DNA of 64,000 nt from Aureitalea marina (lineage in GTDB: Bacteria; Bacteroidota; Bacteroidia; Flavobacteriales; Flavobacteriaceae): assembly GCF_002943755.1 (NCBI RefSeq), contig NZ_MQUB01000001.1, forward strand, positions 1,910,501-1,974,500. The letters run 5' to 3'. Every line of letters starts with the position of its first letter. The first letter of the stretch is position 1. Below the pieces are notes generated by a model. The model saw nothing but the letters and a program-made list of their open reading frames with translations. It had not been told where the DNA came from and did no database searches. Position numbers and translations under genes: made by a program. Below, piece by piece: positions 43,451 through 53,267 of this stretch.

Positions 43451-43840
43451 ATGTCAAAAACCAAGACGATCATATTTGATGGAGAATGCTCCCTTTGCAA
43501 TGGGATCATCGATTGGTTGTTCCAGCAGCTACCAAGGGATGAGTTTAATTATGTTGCTTTTCAATCGCCAGAGGGACAAGAGTTACTAAAACACTATGGT
43601 TTCAACCTCTATAGGCTGGACACTGTGATCTTGATCGATGATGAAGGCCTTCACCTCCACAGTACAGGTCTGCTAAGAGTACTGAGGCTCACCAACAGAT
43701 GGCATGCCCTCTCATCCTTAGCTCTAAAGTTTCCACGTCCCCTTAGAGACGGAGTCTACAGGATCGCTGCTCGCAATCGAATGCGTTGGTTTGGCGCCTC
43801 TGGCCAATGCCATATTCAGCTACCTCTGGCTAATCATTAA
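43451..43840 (+). CDS. Thiol-disulfide oxidoreductase of the DCC family
   Basis: This 129-aa cytoplasmic protein has the DCC signature IIFDGECSLCNGIIDWLFQQ near the N-terminus, where the two cysteines form a CxxC pair. FNYVAFQSPEGQ and RDGVYRIAARNRMRWFG follow, all typical of DUF393/DCC proteins. The biochemical role of the family is poorly defined. ATG 43451. Its 3' end overlaps the convergent M14 peptidase gene by 11 nt. Confidence 0.9.
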   Translation: MSKTKTIIFDGECSLCNGIIDWLFQQLPRDEFNYVAFQSPEGQELLKHYGFNLYRLDTVILIDDEGLHLHSTGLLRVLRLTNRWHALSSLALKFPRPLRDGVYRIAARNRMRWFGASGQCHIQLPLANH

Positions 43841-46370
43841 CTCGAGGTACACGAATCTGATTCCCTAGGAATAAAGCATTGAGGAACAACCGGTTGGTTC
43901 CAAACCAAGATCCACGGAAATTTGGATTGTCTGCGAAGAGGACCACCCTACCGGCCCCTACAGCACTTACCACTAAGGATGCAGAAGGTTTCAGATAGTT
44001 CTCGTACCGATTTTCCGAGATGTATCCGTCGATGTGTGGATCGGCCGTATACTTGGCCACAGTCGCATATGGATTCTGACTGGGTTGTATGAAGACTTCG
44101 TTGTTCTTGTAGACCGGCAGAGAACGATCCGTATAACCGAAAGCTAGTGGGTGGGTCAGATCCAGATCAACCTCGAAAATAGCACCACCAACTTCTTCTC
44201 TTCCGTTATTCTCCGGAGCATCGACATATGATAGCCTCTCTGAATTTTCGTTCTTAACACTATCCTTGGTTTTGACCGTCAGTTTCTCCTTGACCAATTT
44301 CTTATTTATAGCCCACTTAGAGGCTCCTGCTATGGTGATCAGCGTATTGCCTTTGCTAACCCAATCCTTGATCTTCTTCTGTTTGAGCGAGTCCAACTGT
44401 GAATAGCTTCCAGATACCATTACCAGGGTATTGTATTGGTCAAGTGGAGCAAAATTGAAGGTTCTCAGCTGTAATTTGGTCATGGGCATTTTTACACGAG
44501 TATCCAGCAGATGCCAGACTTCTCCGGCTTCGTAGGAATTGACCCCATCCCCTATTAACATCAAAACCTTAGGAGCTTCTACCTTTCTGAAATTACCGCT
44601 ACCCAGATCGATTCCTTCCAAACTAAATCCGGTGGAAACCGCATAGATATTCACCTTCCATAATTGTTGAGCCTCCTGGATGAATTGATGCAATTGCTGC
44701 GGGGACATGTCCTGCTTGCTCACGGGTATCATGATGGTACCATAATTGAATTCCTTCTGTCCGGCATGCGTATTTGTGGTAAACGGTTTGAAGGCAGAAG
44801 CCGCTTGCACACCGTTCTTCTGTAAGTAGTTCAAGGCTGCCGGTCCGTAATAATCATCCCAATCCAGTAAATAGGCATAATTGGATTGTGGAGCCGTAGT
44901 GATCTGTACCAATTCCGAATTCCCGCTTACCTCCTTGCTGGTATCAACAGAACGTACAGGCTTGTACTTCATATTGTAGAAATTGGCAACACTCCAGGCC
45001 GAGGCATCGTAGAAAACGCTGTCACGGTATTTGTTGTAGGTCTCAAAGAATGACTGAACCATCCGTTGTTGAGGTTGACGAGTAGGCACTACAAATCGAT
45101 CACCTTTTTGGTAAACCTTGATGCGATGCAGTAATAACTTATCGATAAAGGCAATGGTCCGATTGACATCCTTTGGATCTCCAAATTCGTAACCAGCCAC
45201 ATTGGATGGTTTATTGGCAGTAACTGCCGAGTTGAAGAATTTTTGCTGATACTCTCGCAGGGTAACTTTATTTTCTACTGCTGCTTTCACCGTTGCCATA
45301 CTGGAGGTAAACTGATTGCGAATGGTAAATGCAAAAGATATCTCACCATAGTCGGTCTTTTGTAAATGCCCGCGGGAACTTGCTTGCTCAAACAACAGCG
45401 CCAAGGCGCCCTGCAGATCAGGGTAGGAGGATCCATAACCTGGGTAAGTACCATCAAAAGCTTCTTTAGTGAAGTAGAAGGAACCAATATTATCCAAGGC
45501 ACTGGAATAGTATGGCGCGAACAGATTATTGAGATCTTCGTAATTCTCTTTAGGCATTATGGGGTCTTCAGATCCGATCGGTTTCATCGGCTCGAAGAAA
45601 TAGTTGCTGTTGGTCCCCATTTCATGAAAATCGGTTACCACATTGGGATACCATTGATGATACCAGGCTAGTTTACCCCTGCTTTCCGGGTTGATCGCCA
45701 ACAACCAGTCCCTGTTCAGATCAAACCAATAATGATTGGTCCTCCCTCTTGGCCAAGCCTCCCAGTGTTCTGCATCATAATTATCGCTGACTAAAGGGTC
45801 GGCACGAAATTGATTGGCCCATTGGGTATGACGGTCCCTGCCGTCGGGATTAATGGTGGGATCAATGAAAATGACCCCATCAGAACGATACTTAACAATA
45901 TCAGGATGAGATGACGCCACCAGTGTGTAGGCTGTCAATAGAGCAGCTTCAGAACTGGATGGCTCGTTACCGTGTACGTTGTAACCGAGATTGATGAGGA
46001 TAGGCAGAGCATCTGGACTACCCGGATCTTGGTCCGGGTTGGTAAACTTAAGATGTTCCAATCGGATCTGTTCCATGTTCTGAATGTGATCGGGATCCGA
46101 AATTGTGAGCATGACCAGTTTCCGGGCCTCATGGGTCTGTCCGTAATACGTTATGGCTGCCCTGTCCGATAGCCGCGCCAGTAGCTCCATATAACCAACG
46201 ATCAGATCGTGGCGCGTATGCATAGCGCCCACCTGATACCCCAGATACTGTTCTGGGCTGGGAATTTCCGGATCGAATGGACCGTAATCCTGTAAATAGT
46301 AATCTTGGGCCTGTGTTGAGATTCCAGCCAAGGCGAGAAAGCAAAAGAGGAAAATGTTGGTGAATTTCAT
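43830..46370 (-). CDS. Exported M14-family zinc carboxypeptidase-like protein
   Basis: The product is 846 aa from ATG 46370 (MKFTNIFLFCFLALAGISTQ), with a signal peptide. The N-terminal peptidase domain shows zinc ligands H-x-x-E in YNVHGNEPSSSEA (about residues 133-136) and DFHEMG with a histidine, plus the likely catalytic Glu in ALLFEQASSRG. The long C-terminal half (from about residue 460) includes a glutamine-amidotransferase-like segment (VLMLIGDGVNSYEAGEVWHL and NTLVMVSGSYSQL). It probably trims peptides outside the cytoplasm; no sorting domain or lipobox is seen. Confidence 0.9.
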   Translation of the reverse strand: MKFTNIFLFCFLALAGISTQAQDYYLQDYGPFDPEIPSPEQYLGYQVGAMHTRHDLIVGYMELLARLSDRAAITYYGQTHEARKLVMLTISDPDHIQNMEQIRLEHLKFTNPDQDPGSPDALPILINLGYNVHGNEPSSSEAALLTAYTLVASSHPDIVKYRSDGVIFIDPTINPDGRDRHTQWANQFRADPLVSDNYDAEHWEAWPRGRTNHYWFDLNRDWLLAINPESRGKLAWYHQWYPNVVTDFHEMGTNSNYFFEPMKPIGSEDPIMPKENYEDLNNLFAPYYSSALDNIGSFYFTKEAFDGTYPGYGSSYPDLQGALALLFEQASSRGHLQKTDYGEISFAFTIRNQFTSSMATVKAAVENKVTLREYQQKFFNSAVTANKPSNVAGYEFGDPKDVNRTIAFIDKLLLHRIKVYQKGDRFVVPTRQPQQRMVQSFFETYNKYRDSVFYDASAWSVANFYNMKYKPVRSVDTSKEVSGNSELVQITTAPQSNYAYLLDWDDYYGPAALNYLQKNGVQAASAFKPFTTNTHAGQKEFNYGTIMIPVSKQDMSPQQLHQFIQEAQQLWKVNIYAVSTGFSLEGIDLGSGNFRKVEAPKVLMLIGDGVNSYEAGEVWHLLDTRVKMPMTKLQLRTFNFAPLDQYNTLVMVSGSYSQLDSLKQKKIKDWVSKGNTLITIAGASKWAINKKLVKEKLTVKTKDSVKNENSERLSYVDAPENNGREEVGGAIFEVDLDLTHPLAFGYTDRSLPVYKNNEVFIQPSQNPYATVAKYTADPHIDGYISENRYENYLKPSASLVVSAVGAGRVVLFADNPNFRGSWFGTNRLFLNALFLGNQIRVPRVND

Positions 46371-46495
46371 AGGATGGTAATTGATTGTTCTAAAATAAAC
46401 CAATTAGCCCGGATTAACACAACTTTAGTAGCCGCTGGTTAAACCTCTTGTATTCGGTTTAGTCATAAGGACATAACCTTATAAAATTAATAACA

Positions 46496-46939
46496 ATGAA
46501 GACACTAGTTTATTTAGCCCTGGCGTTGACTACCCTTATTGGTTGGTCCCAACCTGTAAGGGGTTCCCACGATAATCGTAACCCTATGAAGGAGAAACTG
46601 GCGGAATTGTCGCCAGAACAGTTAGCGGATCTCAAGACCAAGAAGATGACCTTACAGTTGGACCTGGATGAGAAACAACAACAGCAGATCCACAATTTTC
46701 ACCTGAACCAGATACAAAACAGAAGGCAAGAAATAGAAAATGGCAAAAAACCAAAGGATATGACCGCCTATGAACTCTATGCCTTCAAATCCCAACAGTT
46801 GGACAGACAAATAGCCGCAAAAGATCAATTGAGGTCAATTTTGAGCGAAGAACAATTCGATAAACTGGAAAAGTCAGTTAAACGCGGGAAAGCCATGATG
46901 TTGAAGCGGGCCTCGAGAGATCACGGTCGACGCCCATAA
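46496..46939 (+). CDS. Small exported helical protein (Spy/CpxP-like pattern)
   Basis: The 147-aa product has a signal peptide (MKTLVYLALALTTLIGWSQP). The mature protein is almost wholly charged helix, with LAELSPEQLADLKTKKMTLQ, LDLDEKQQQQIHNF and SILSEEQFDKLEK. The alternation of SPEQ/SEEQ hinges and helices resembles Spy/CpxP periplasmic chaperones, but the LTxxQ motifs are not exact. It is followed 73 nt later by a second, shorter gene of similar pattern. No partner two-component system is nearby. Confidence 0.72.
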   Translation: MKTLVYLALALTTLIGWSQPVRGSHDNRNPMKEKLAELSPEQLADLKTKKMTLQLDLDEKQQQQIHNFHLNQIQNRRQEIENGKKPKDMTAYELYAFKSQQLDRQIAAKDQLRSILSEEQFDKLEKSVKRGKAMMLKRASRDHGRRP

Positions 46940-47012
46940 TGTTAATCTGGCCCGATTCTTGAACACATCTGGAGCAATTGACTACTTTAGTCACATACTT
47001 AATTGATAAATT

Positions 47013-47312
47013 ATGAAAAGATCGATTTGGATTTTGAGTTTTGCCTTACTGCTGCTCGGAGGGATGAACACCTTGAGCGCCCAGGATTTAAAACGAAGTC
47101 AAGACAGGCCGGAAGTAGTTGCCAAGGCCAAGGTCAGTGAACTGAGTCAAACCCTGGATCTAACAGGAGATCAGCAAAGAACGATCTTCCGGGCCATGGT
47201 TAAATATGAAAAGGCCCGGTCCCAAGAAGAGAACTACGATCTGGAAGCAGTGATGAAAAAGACGCTAACGGCAGAACAGTTTGATCAATGGAAGAAAATG
47301 AAGGACAATTAA
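47013..47312 (+). CDS. Small exported helical protein
   Basis: The 99-aa product has a signal peptide (MKRSIWILSFALLLLGGMNT to SAQ) and a helical mature part: VSELSQTLDLTGDQQRTIFR, then YDLEAVMKKTLTAEQFDQWK. The TGDQQ and TAEQFDQW segments echo the gene at 46496-46939 and the Spy-like pattern. No family assignment is certain. A terminator follows at 47332-47357. Confidence 0.72.
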   Translation: MKRSIWILSFALLLLGGMNTLSAQDLKRSQDRPEVVAKAKVSELSQTLDLTGDQQRTIFRAMVKYEKARSQEENYDLEAVMKKTLTAEQFDQWKKMKDN

Positions 47313-47331
47313 TGTCCCTCAAGCATATTGA

Positions 47332-47357
47332 GCCCCGCCATGAAGCGGGGTTTTTTT
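47332..47357 (+). terminator. Rho-independent terminator after the small helical protein gene
   Basis: CCCCGC (47333-47338) pairs with GCGGGG (47345-47350), followed by seven T residues. The T run overlaps the hemL stop codon on the other strand. Confidence 0.85.
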
Positions 47358-48651
47358 ATGACCAATTTTGAAGAATATCCTCGCAGGCGTGAATGGTCTT
47401 ATCGATATCATCGTATGACAATGCATCATTCAGGAACCAACTCTCATAAGCCGATGGCGGCAAATAGATCTCACGTTCCAGCATCCCGTGGAAGAAACGG
47501 GAAAACGAATCACCTCGAGCCGCTAAAGCTGAAGATTCAAAATCGACGACCGGCTGATCACTGAAGTGAACCGAGATCATGGATCCCAATCTGTTAATCT
47601 GGTAGGGAATCTCGGGATGTGCTTTAAAACACGCTTCCAGTCCCTGATGCAAATAAGCTGTTTTCTCATCCAGGGATCGATATACTTCGGGATTATTGTC
47701 CAGCAAGTTCAACATGGTCAAACCGGCGGTCATGGCCAATGGATTACCACTTAAGGTTCCGGCCTGATACACCGGTCCAACGGGAGCAAGGAACTCCATA
47801 ATTTCCTGCCTGGCTGCAAATGCCCCTACAGGAAGCCCACCTCCGATCACTTTACCGAAAGTTACTATATCCGCCTGAACACCAAGCCGCTCCTGGGCTC
47901 CACCCGCTGCCAGTCTGAAGCCTGTCATAACCTCATCAAATATGAGTAAGATGCCGTTCTGATCACAAATTTCACGAAGCCCCTCCAGGAATCCTGGCTG
48001 GGGCAAGATGCACCCCATATTTCCTGCCACCGGTTCGATAATCACAGCGGCGATCTCTCCTTGATTTTGTTCCACCAAATTGGCAACGGAAGCCAGATCG
48101 TTAAACCGGGCTAGTAAAGTATCCTTAGCGGTACCTTGAGTAACGCCCGGGCTGTTAGGTGTCCCAAAGGTAAGAGCACCACTTCCTGCCTGAATCAAAA
48201 AGGCATCACTGTGCCCGTGATAGCAACCCGAGAATTTGATCAGCTTCTCTCTTGCCGTATACCCTCGTGCCAGCCGAACTGCGCTCATGCAGGCCTCAGT
48301 ACCGCTATTGACAAAACGGATCTGGTCAATATTGGGCACCATCTTGACGGCCAACTTGGCGATCTCGGTCTCCAGCTCTGTTGGAGCACCAAAAGAGGTC
48401 CCTTTTTGGGTTCGATCGATCAGTTTTTCGACAACTTCCTGATGAGCATGACCTAATATCATGGGACCCCAGGATGCAATATAATCGATGAGTTGACGAC
48501 CATCTGCATCATAGAGATAGGCTCCTTTCGCCTTCTCAATGAATACGGGATCGCCTCCCACGGCCTGAAATGCCCTAACCGGCGAATTTACCCCTCCGGG
48601 AATGTACTTTTTTGCTTCCTGAAATAGTGCGCTGCTACGGGTGTAGTTCAT
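47356..48651 (-). CDS. hemL: Glutamate-1-semialdehyde 2,1-aminomutase
   Basis: HemL converts glutamate-1-semialdehyde to 5-aminolevulinate with PLP, feeding tetrapyrrole synthesis by the C5 pathway. The 431-aa product shows [50 protein letters not shown] and the PLP-lysine motif [16 protein letters not shown] (Lys267). ATG 48651, 6 nt behind the glucosaminidase gene stop, so the two may be co-transcribed. Heme and corrinoids are the expected products; photolyases themselves need FAD, not tetrapyrroles. Confidence 0.96.
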   Translation of the reverse strand: MNYTRSSALFQEAKKYIPGGVNSPVRAFQAVGGDPVFIEKAKGAYLYDADGRQLIDYIASWGPMILGHAHQEVVEKLIDRTQKGTSFGAPTELETEIAKLAVKMVPNIDQIRFVNSGTEACMSAVRLARGYTAREKLIKFSGCYHGHSDAFLIQAGSGALTFGTPNSPGVTQGTAKDTLLARFNDLASVANLVEQNQGEIAAVIIEPVAGNMGCILPQPGFLEGLREICDQNGILLIFDEVMTGFRLAAGGAQERLGVQADIVTFGKVIGGGLPVGAFAARQEIMEFLAPVGPVYQAGTLSGNPLAMTAGLTMLNLLDNNPEVYRSLDEKTAYLHQGLEACFKAHPEIPYQINRLGSMISVHFSDQPVVDFESSALAARGDSFSRFFHGMLEREIYLPPSAYESWFLNDALSYDDIDKTIHACEDILQNWS

Positions 48652-48657
48652 GATGAC

Positions 48658-49497
48658 CTAGCGATTTTCTGTAGGCTGCAAATATAGGGTTTGTCCTACT
48701 GAAATCAGGTTACCATTCAGCTTATTGTAAGCCTTTAACTTATCGACCGTCAAGTTGAATCGACGGGCGATACTGTATAAGGTATCACCAGAACTGACCA
48801 CATAAACTTCTCCGGATGGCGTTGTGGTCACGATATCCTGGGCCGGAGGCTCCCAATTGCCTTTGAGGACCATCTTGTCGAAACGCTCCAGATCATAACG
48901 CTCTATGATCTTGATGAGTTTGGAAGGATATTTCGGATCCGTTGCATAGCCAGCCTTTTTCAAGCCTTTGGCCCATCCTTTGTAATCCGACTGCTTCAAT
49001 TTGAATAAAGAAGCATAACGCGACCTCTTGGTCAGGAACAAGGAGTGATCCCTAAAGGAGTCATCGGGATCTTCATAACGGCGAAAGCATTCCCCTTTTT
49101 CGTCATCGTCGTGGTATACGCGGGCGCCGTTCCAGGTAGTATGACACTTGATTCCGAAGTGATTATTGGATTTACGGGATAGTTGGCCTCTACCGGCGCC
49201 ACTTTCTAAAATCCCCTGTGCCAGGGTAATACTGGCGGGAATTCCATAGATCTCCATTTCTTCCATGGCAATCGCCTGGTAGTTTCTTATATAGATATCT
49301 ACAACTTGGGTGTAAGTGGCATTGGCAGGGATGGGTTCTTTCTCCCGACTGGGTTCTACTCGGGTAGTCTCTGGTTTGGGCCTTTCCTTGCGCTCTTTTC
49401 GTTCTTTTCGGGTTTCGTTCTTGGAGACTGCCTCCTTTCCAGGTTTACAGCCCAGAACAAGACTCAACAATATGATCCCCAGCAGGTATGGTCTCAT
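48658..49497 (-). CDS. Glucosaminidase-domain lipoprotein with LysM
   Basis: The 279-aa product starts MRPYLLGIILLSLVLGC with a lipobox. A Lys/Arg/Glu-rich linker follows, then a GH73-type glucosaminidase domain at about residues 65-200. It contains the catalytic Glu in ITLAQGILESGAGRGQLS and SNNHFGIKCH, then RYEDPDDSFRDHS. One C-terminal LysM (YVVSSGDTLYSIARRFNLTV) binds peptidoglycan. It cleaves GlcNAc-MurNAc links during cell-wall turnover and may feed AnmK recycling. It is 5 nt after the preceding PLP-enzyme gene, so it is probably in an operon with it. Confidence 0.92.
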   Translation of the reverse strand: MRPYLLGIILLSLVLGCKPGKEAVSKNETRKERKERKERPKPETTRVEPSREKEPIPANATYTQVVDIYIRNYQAIAMEEMEIYGIPASITLAQGILESGAGRGQLSRKSNNHFGIKCHTTWNGARVYHDDDEKGECFRRYEDPDDSFRDHSLFLTKRSRYASLFKLKQSDYKGWAKGLKKAGYATDPKYPSKLIKIIERYDLERFDKMVLKGNWEPPAQDIVTTTPSGEVYVVSSGDTLYSIARRFNLTVDKLKAYNKLNGNLISVGQTLYLQPTENR

Positions 49498-49502
49498 GCA
49501 AC

Positions 49503-50429
49503 TTACCGAATTAAGGGTAGTTGTTTTTTGATAAGAATTTGGTTCATAGCAGGAATGCCTTGTAGCCCCCCTGTATGTACGGCTAAAATACGGCTATTTT
49601 TCGGAAAATGTCCATCGCGAATTCGTCCCATGAGTCCCATCATCATTTTTCCGGTATAGATTGGATCAAGACCAATATTGGTCTGTTCCTTAAGCTGGTT
49701 CATAAAAACAATGAGAGAACGATCCATCTTAGCGTATCCGCCTAAGCAAGCTTGGTCAGTAATCTCAAAATTAACCTTGTCCGTATACTTAACGATCTCC
49801 TCTGTCTGAAAAGTGCCTTTCAAAGCAGAAAATCCGATGACCTGCTGATCATTTGCTGAAGATTTGATCAAACCGGCCAGGGTTCCACCAGTGCCCGTTG
49901 CACAGCAGATGTGAGTAAACTCCCTTGTGTGAATTCCCAGAATCTCTTCGCATCCTTTAACCGCTAACTGGTTAGTACCACCCTCAGGGATCAAGAAATG
50001 CCCAGGATATTGTAGGAGTATTTTCCTGATCTCATCTGAGGCTTCCTTTTGCCGATAAGCGGTCCTGCTTACAAAGTAAAGTTTCATCCCGCTTTCCTTG
50101 GCTTTGGCCAGGGTCGGATTCAATGGCTTGGACGCCAATTCCTCTCCGCGGATTATTCCAACCGTAGGGATGTCTGTAATTTTTCCAAGACAAGCCAAGG
50201 AATCGATATGATTTGAGTGCGCTCCTCCAAAACTTACCATACTCCGAAAGCCCTCCGATCTGAAATGTTGATAATTGTATCTCAGCTTCCTGAATTTGTT
50301 CCCCGATACCGGTGAAGGGATCAAATCTTCTCGCAATAAGCTGAGCTCGACTTCTGATGGATTATGACCCAAAATACGGATCGGTTCTATTAGAACTGGG
50401 GGCAATTTAGCAGCATCAAATAAATTCAT
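49503..50429 (-). CDS. PLP-dependent deaminase (ACC deaminase / D-cysteine desulfhydrase family)
   Basis: The 308-aa cytoplasmic protein is a fold-type II PLP enzyme. The cofactor-binding lysine is in SPVSGNKFRKLRYN, the substrate region is FGGAHSNHIDS, and the phosphate-binding glycine loop is ATGTGGTLAGLIKS. The family includes 1-aminocyclopropane-1-carboxylate deaminase and D-cysteine desulfhydrase; many bacterial members act on D-cysteine, which I cannot confirm from sequence. ATG 50429. Upstream lies an AT-rich 270-bp region that holds no gene. Confidence 0.88.
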   Translation of the reverse strand: MNLFDAAKLPPVLIEPIRILGHNPSEVELSLLREDLIPSPVSGNKFRKLRYNYQHFRSEGFRSMVSFGGAHSNHIDSLACLGKITDIPTVGIIRGEELASKPLNPTLAKAKESGMKLYFVSRTAYRQKEASDEIRKILLQYPGHFLIPEGGTNQLAVKGCEEILGIHTREFTHICCATGTGGTLAGLIKSSANDQQVIGFSALKGTFQTEEIVKYTDKVNFEITDQACLGGYAKMDRSLIVFMNQLKEQTNIGLDPIYTGKMMMGLMGRIRDGHFPKNSRILAVHTGGLQGIPAMNQILIKKQLPLIR

Positions 50430-50699
50430 ATAGCTAACTAACTAAATATGAGTCCATATTTAAATTATTGACAAAAATCTAGAGTTCTAAAGTGGTCAAA
50501 TTAAGGTATTGTCAGTATTACGAACAATACGATGCAAATAAATTGGGACTTTTAGGCGTACACTTGAAGTTTATTCCTACAAAATGTTAAGTCAAAACCG
50601 GATAATTGTTAATCTTTAGTGTATTTCATCGATTAATATTGCATTTTATCGATTTATTGTGATATTATTGTTGTGTATTCAATAAGACCCCAAAAGCTT

Positions 50700-53006
50700 A
50701 TGAAAAAATCATTACTTCTTAAGATTTATGTCCTTTTCGTGCTGGTCGTTCTGATCGCCGGAAAGGCGCTTTCACAAGTTGGGATCAATACAACCTCACC
50801 TCAGCCCGGATCTATACTTGATGTTGAGAGTGCAGATAAGGGAATGTTGATTCCCAGAGTAAACATCAATAACCTATCGACTATCGCCCCAATTACAGGT
50901 GGGGCCACCGAAAGTCTTTTGGTTTACAACACCAACAATACCACCGGTCGTGGTTTCCATTACTGGGACGGATCGGTGTGGGTACCCCTGATCAGCGACG
51001 ATTGGCGGGAAGATGGTAACAACGGCACCAATATTGCCACAAATTTTGTGGGTACCACAGATAATGTAGGCCTGCGATTCAGAACGAACAACGTCAACCG
51101 ATTCGAAATGACAACCGATGGACGGCTTTTGGGATTTAGTTCAGGGAATAGCGGTAACCCCATGCTCTCCTGGAGCGGCGATCAAAATACCGGAATCTTC
51201 CAGGCATCGGCAGATAATCTGGGTTTTAGTACCGGTGGGACGGAGCGATTCCGAGTACCTAATGTTAATCAGGTTCATGCCATGGCCCTGGGAACAAACG
51301 TTGCCCCATTCTACAGCTGGAATGCCGACACCGATACTGGACTGTGGAGTAGTCAAGCGGACCGAATGAACCTCAGCGCTGGTGGACTGGAATTCATCGA
51401 ATTGAGAGAGAATGGAAATGACGAACTGATGATCAATGATTCCGGAGTTGATATGAATACCCGAATAGCAACCAATAATAATGCGAATACCTTCTTTGCC
51501 GATGGCGCCAACGACAATATCGGACTGGGAACCGGCACACCGGACACCAGTGCCCAACTTGACCTGGCGGATACGGACAGAGGAATACTGATCAATAGGG
51601 TTGCTCTGGGCGCCACCACAGCTGCAGCACCGGTAACAGCACCTGCAAGCGGACTCATGGTCTACAACACGGCCAGTTCTAATGTGGGAAATGCCAACGA
51701 GGTCACTCCCGGTTTCTACTACTGGAACGGATCTGGTTGGGTTCGTGTGGAGGGTTGGTCAACCACTGGAAATACGGGTACGAACTCCACCAACAATTTC
51801 CTCGGCACCACAGATTTCACGACCCTGGTCTTCCGGACCGATAATACAGAACGCATGTACATTGACCAGGCCGGCACAGTGGGTATAGGAAATACTCCTT
51901 TTCCCAATGTAGCGCTGCGTGTTAACAATGCTGCTCAACCCTATGGGGTCTTGGCCGAAACCAACAGTGCCGGTGGAGTAGCTGTTTATGGAGAGGACAT
52001 CGGATCAGGAGGTTTGGGAATCTATGGAACCTCTGCCAATAATCACGGTATATTCGGTATCACCAGTTACACGGGTAGTGCCTTCCTTATTGGAGGTATG
52101 ATCGGCTGGGGATCCGGTTTCGATGGAGCCAATGGTATGTTAGCAGTTGCGGACCAACAGGCCAGTTCCCGATCCAATATGGGAATCAGAGCCGTATCCG
52201 GTAGCACGACGTCCATCTCGTCCAACCAGATCCTTAACGTGGGGACCAATACCAACGCCACCGATCTTGCCCTTTACGCTTTATCCGAGGGACCTATCAC
52301 AAGTCTGGGTGAATTGGAAGCAGCTCGCTTCCAAACCAATTATACCGGATCTGCCATCACTGCAGACTCCAGGGACCCGCGAGCACAATTGGCCGGGTAC
52401 ACCAACAACAGTCAGCAGGGAGGTGGAAATATGTACTACGGTGGTTACTTCTACAGTGGAGGATCCAATTCCAATTCTTCCTGGGCCTATGCAGGCGCTC
52501 GGTACAACAATACCAATTACAAGATTATTGGGAACGGAAACGTCTCTACCATAGTCGATGGAGCCACCCAGTCTTCCAATCAGAAGATCATGTTTGCTCC
52601 CGAGGCACCAGAGGTCCTTTTCGAAGACTACGGTACAGGACAACTGATCAGTGGAAGGGCTGATATTCAGATAGACCCAATACTCTCCAACAATATTCAC
52701 GTCGATTCAGATCGCCCCCTGAAGGTCTTTATTCAATTAGAGGGTGATTGCAACGGTGTTTTCGTGACCAATAAAACTAAGGACGGTTTTACCGTAGTCG
52801 AATTAAATAAAGGGTCATCCAATGTCAATTTCTCTTGGCATATCGTTGCCAACAGAAAGGATGTAGAGGGTGCTAATGGTGAGGAGCGCGTGGTATACAG
52901 TAGTCTGCGTTTTCCGGATGCACCAACCAAGATCAAGTTGGACGAGCTGGCCGCAACAGAGGCAAAGCAATATGAAAAACCAAAATTTTCTCCAAAAGAA
53001 CAATAA
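50700..53006 (+). CDS. Large exported protein with repeated fibre-like domains
   Basis: The 768-aa product starts at ATG 50700 (MKKSLLLKIYVLFVLVVLIA) with a signal peptide; an in-frame ATG at 50673 is less likely. It is rich in Asn/Gly/Thr. Two similar blocks begin GILINRVALG and GMLIPRVNINN, each followed by VYNT and FHYWDGSVWV/FYYWNGSGWV motifs, resembling repetitive surface or tail-fibre-like proteins. The C-terminal domain (LISGRADIQIDP to VNFSWHIVANRK) recurs in the next gene. No type IX sorting domain is apparent. Function unknown. Confidence 0.78.
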   Translation: MKKSLLLKIYVLFVLVVLIAGKALSQVGINTTSPQPGSILDVESADKGMLIPRVNINNLSTIAPITGGATESLLVYNTNNTTGRGFHYWDGSVWVPLISDDWREDGNNGTNIATNFVGTTDNVGLRFRTNNVNRFEMTTDGRLLGFSSGNSGNPMLSWSGDQNTGIFQASADNLGFSTGGTERFRVPNVNQVHAMALGTNVAPFYSWNADTDTGLWSSQADRMNLSAGGLEFIELRENGNDELMINDSGVDMNTRIATNNNANTFFADGANDNIGLGTGTPDTSAQLDLADTDRGILINRVALGATTAAAPVTAPASGLMVYNTASSNVGNANEVTPGFYYWNGSGWVRVEGWSTTGNTGTNSTNNFLGTTDFTTLVFRTDNTERMYIDQAGTVGIGNTPFPNVALRVNNAAQPYGVLAETNSAGGVAVYGEDIGSGGLGIYGTSANNHGIFGITSYTGSAFLIGGMIGWGSGFDGANGMLAVADQQASSRSNMGIRAVSGSTTSISSNQILNVGTNTNATDLALYALSEGPITSLGELEAARFQTNYTGSAITADSRDPRAQLAGYTNNSQQGGGNMYYGGYFYSGGSNSNSSWAYAGARYNNTNYKIIGNGNVSTIVDGATQSSNQKIMFAPEAPEVLFEDYGTGQLISGRADIQIDPILSNNIHVDSDRPLKVFIQLEGDCNGVFVTNKTKDGFTVVELNKGSSNVNFSWHIVANRKDVEGANGEERVVYSSLRFPDAPTKIKLDELAATEAKQYEKPKFSPKEQ

Positions 53007-53042
53007 TCCCCCGTTCTTATAGTTGATTAGTTAGTTGAGTGA

Positions 53043-53080
53043 GTAAGGTGATGTCCACAAGACGTCACCTTACTTGTTTT
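53043..53080 (+). terminator. Terminator between the two related exported protein genes
   Basis: GTAAGGTGATGTC (53043-53055) pairs with GACGTCACCTTAC (53061-53073), with one T-G pair and a 5-nt loop, then a T-rich tail. The 53081-53267 stretch is AT-rich and holds only the candidate ATCGAT site. Confidence 0.85.
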
Positions 53081-53267
53081 CTTCTTTTTTCACTAACTGA
53101 CCCTTAATCTTGTTAAATACCAGGACTTGAAAATTTATTTGAATTTTTTGTAGTCTTTTTCGCTGTTTTGATGAAAAAAGAACATAATTTGTGCTTTTTA
53201 TCGATTTTATTTGCTTTTTAACGACATACTATTTAAGCTTGTAATCCCCAAATTAACCTTAAGAAGT

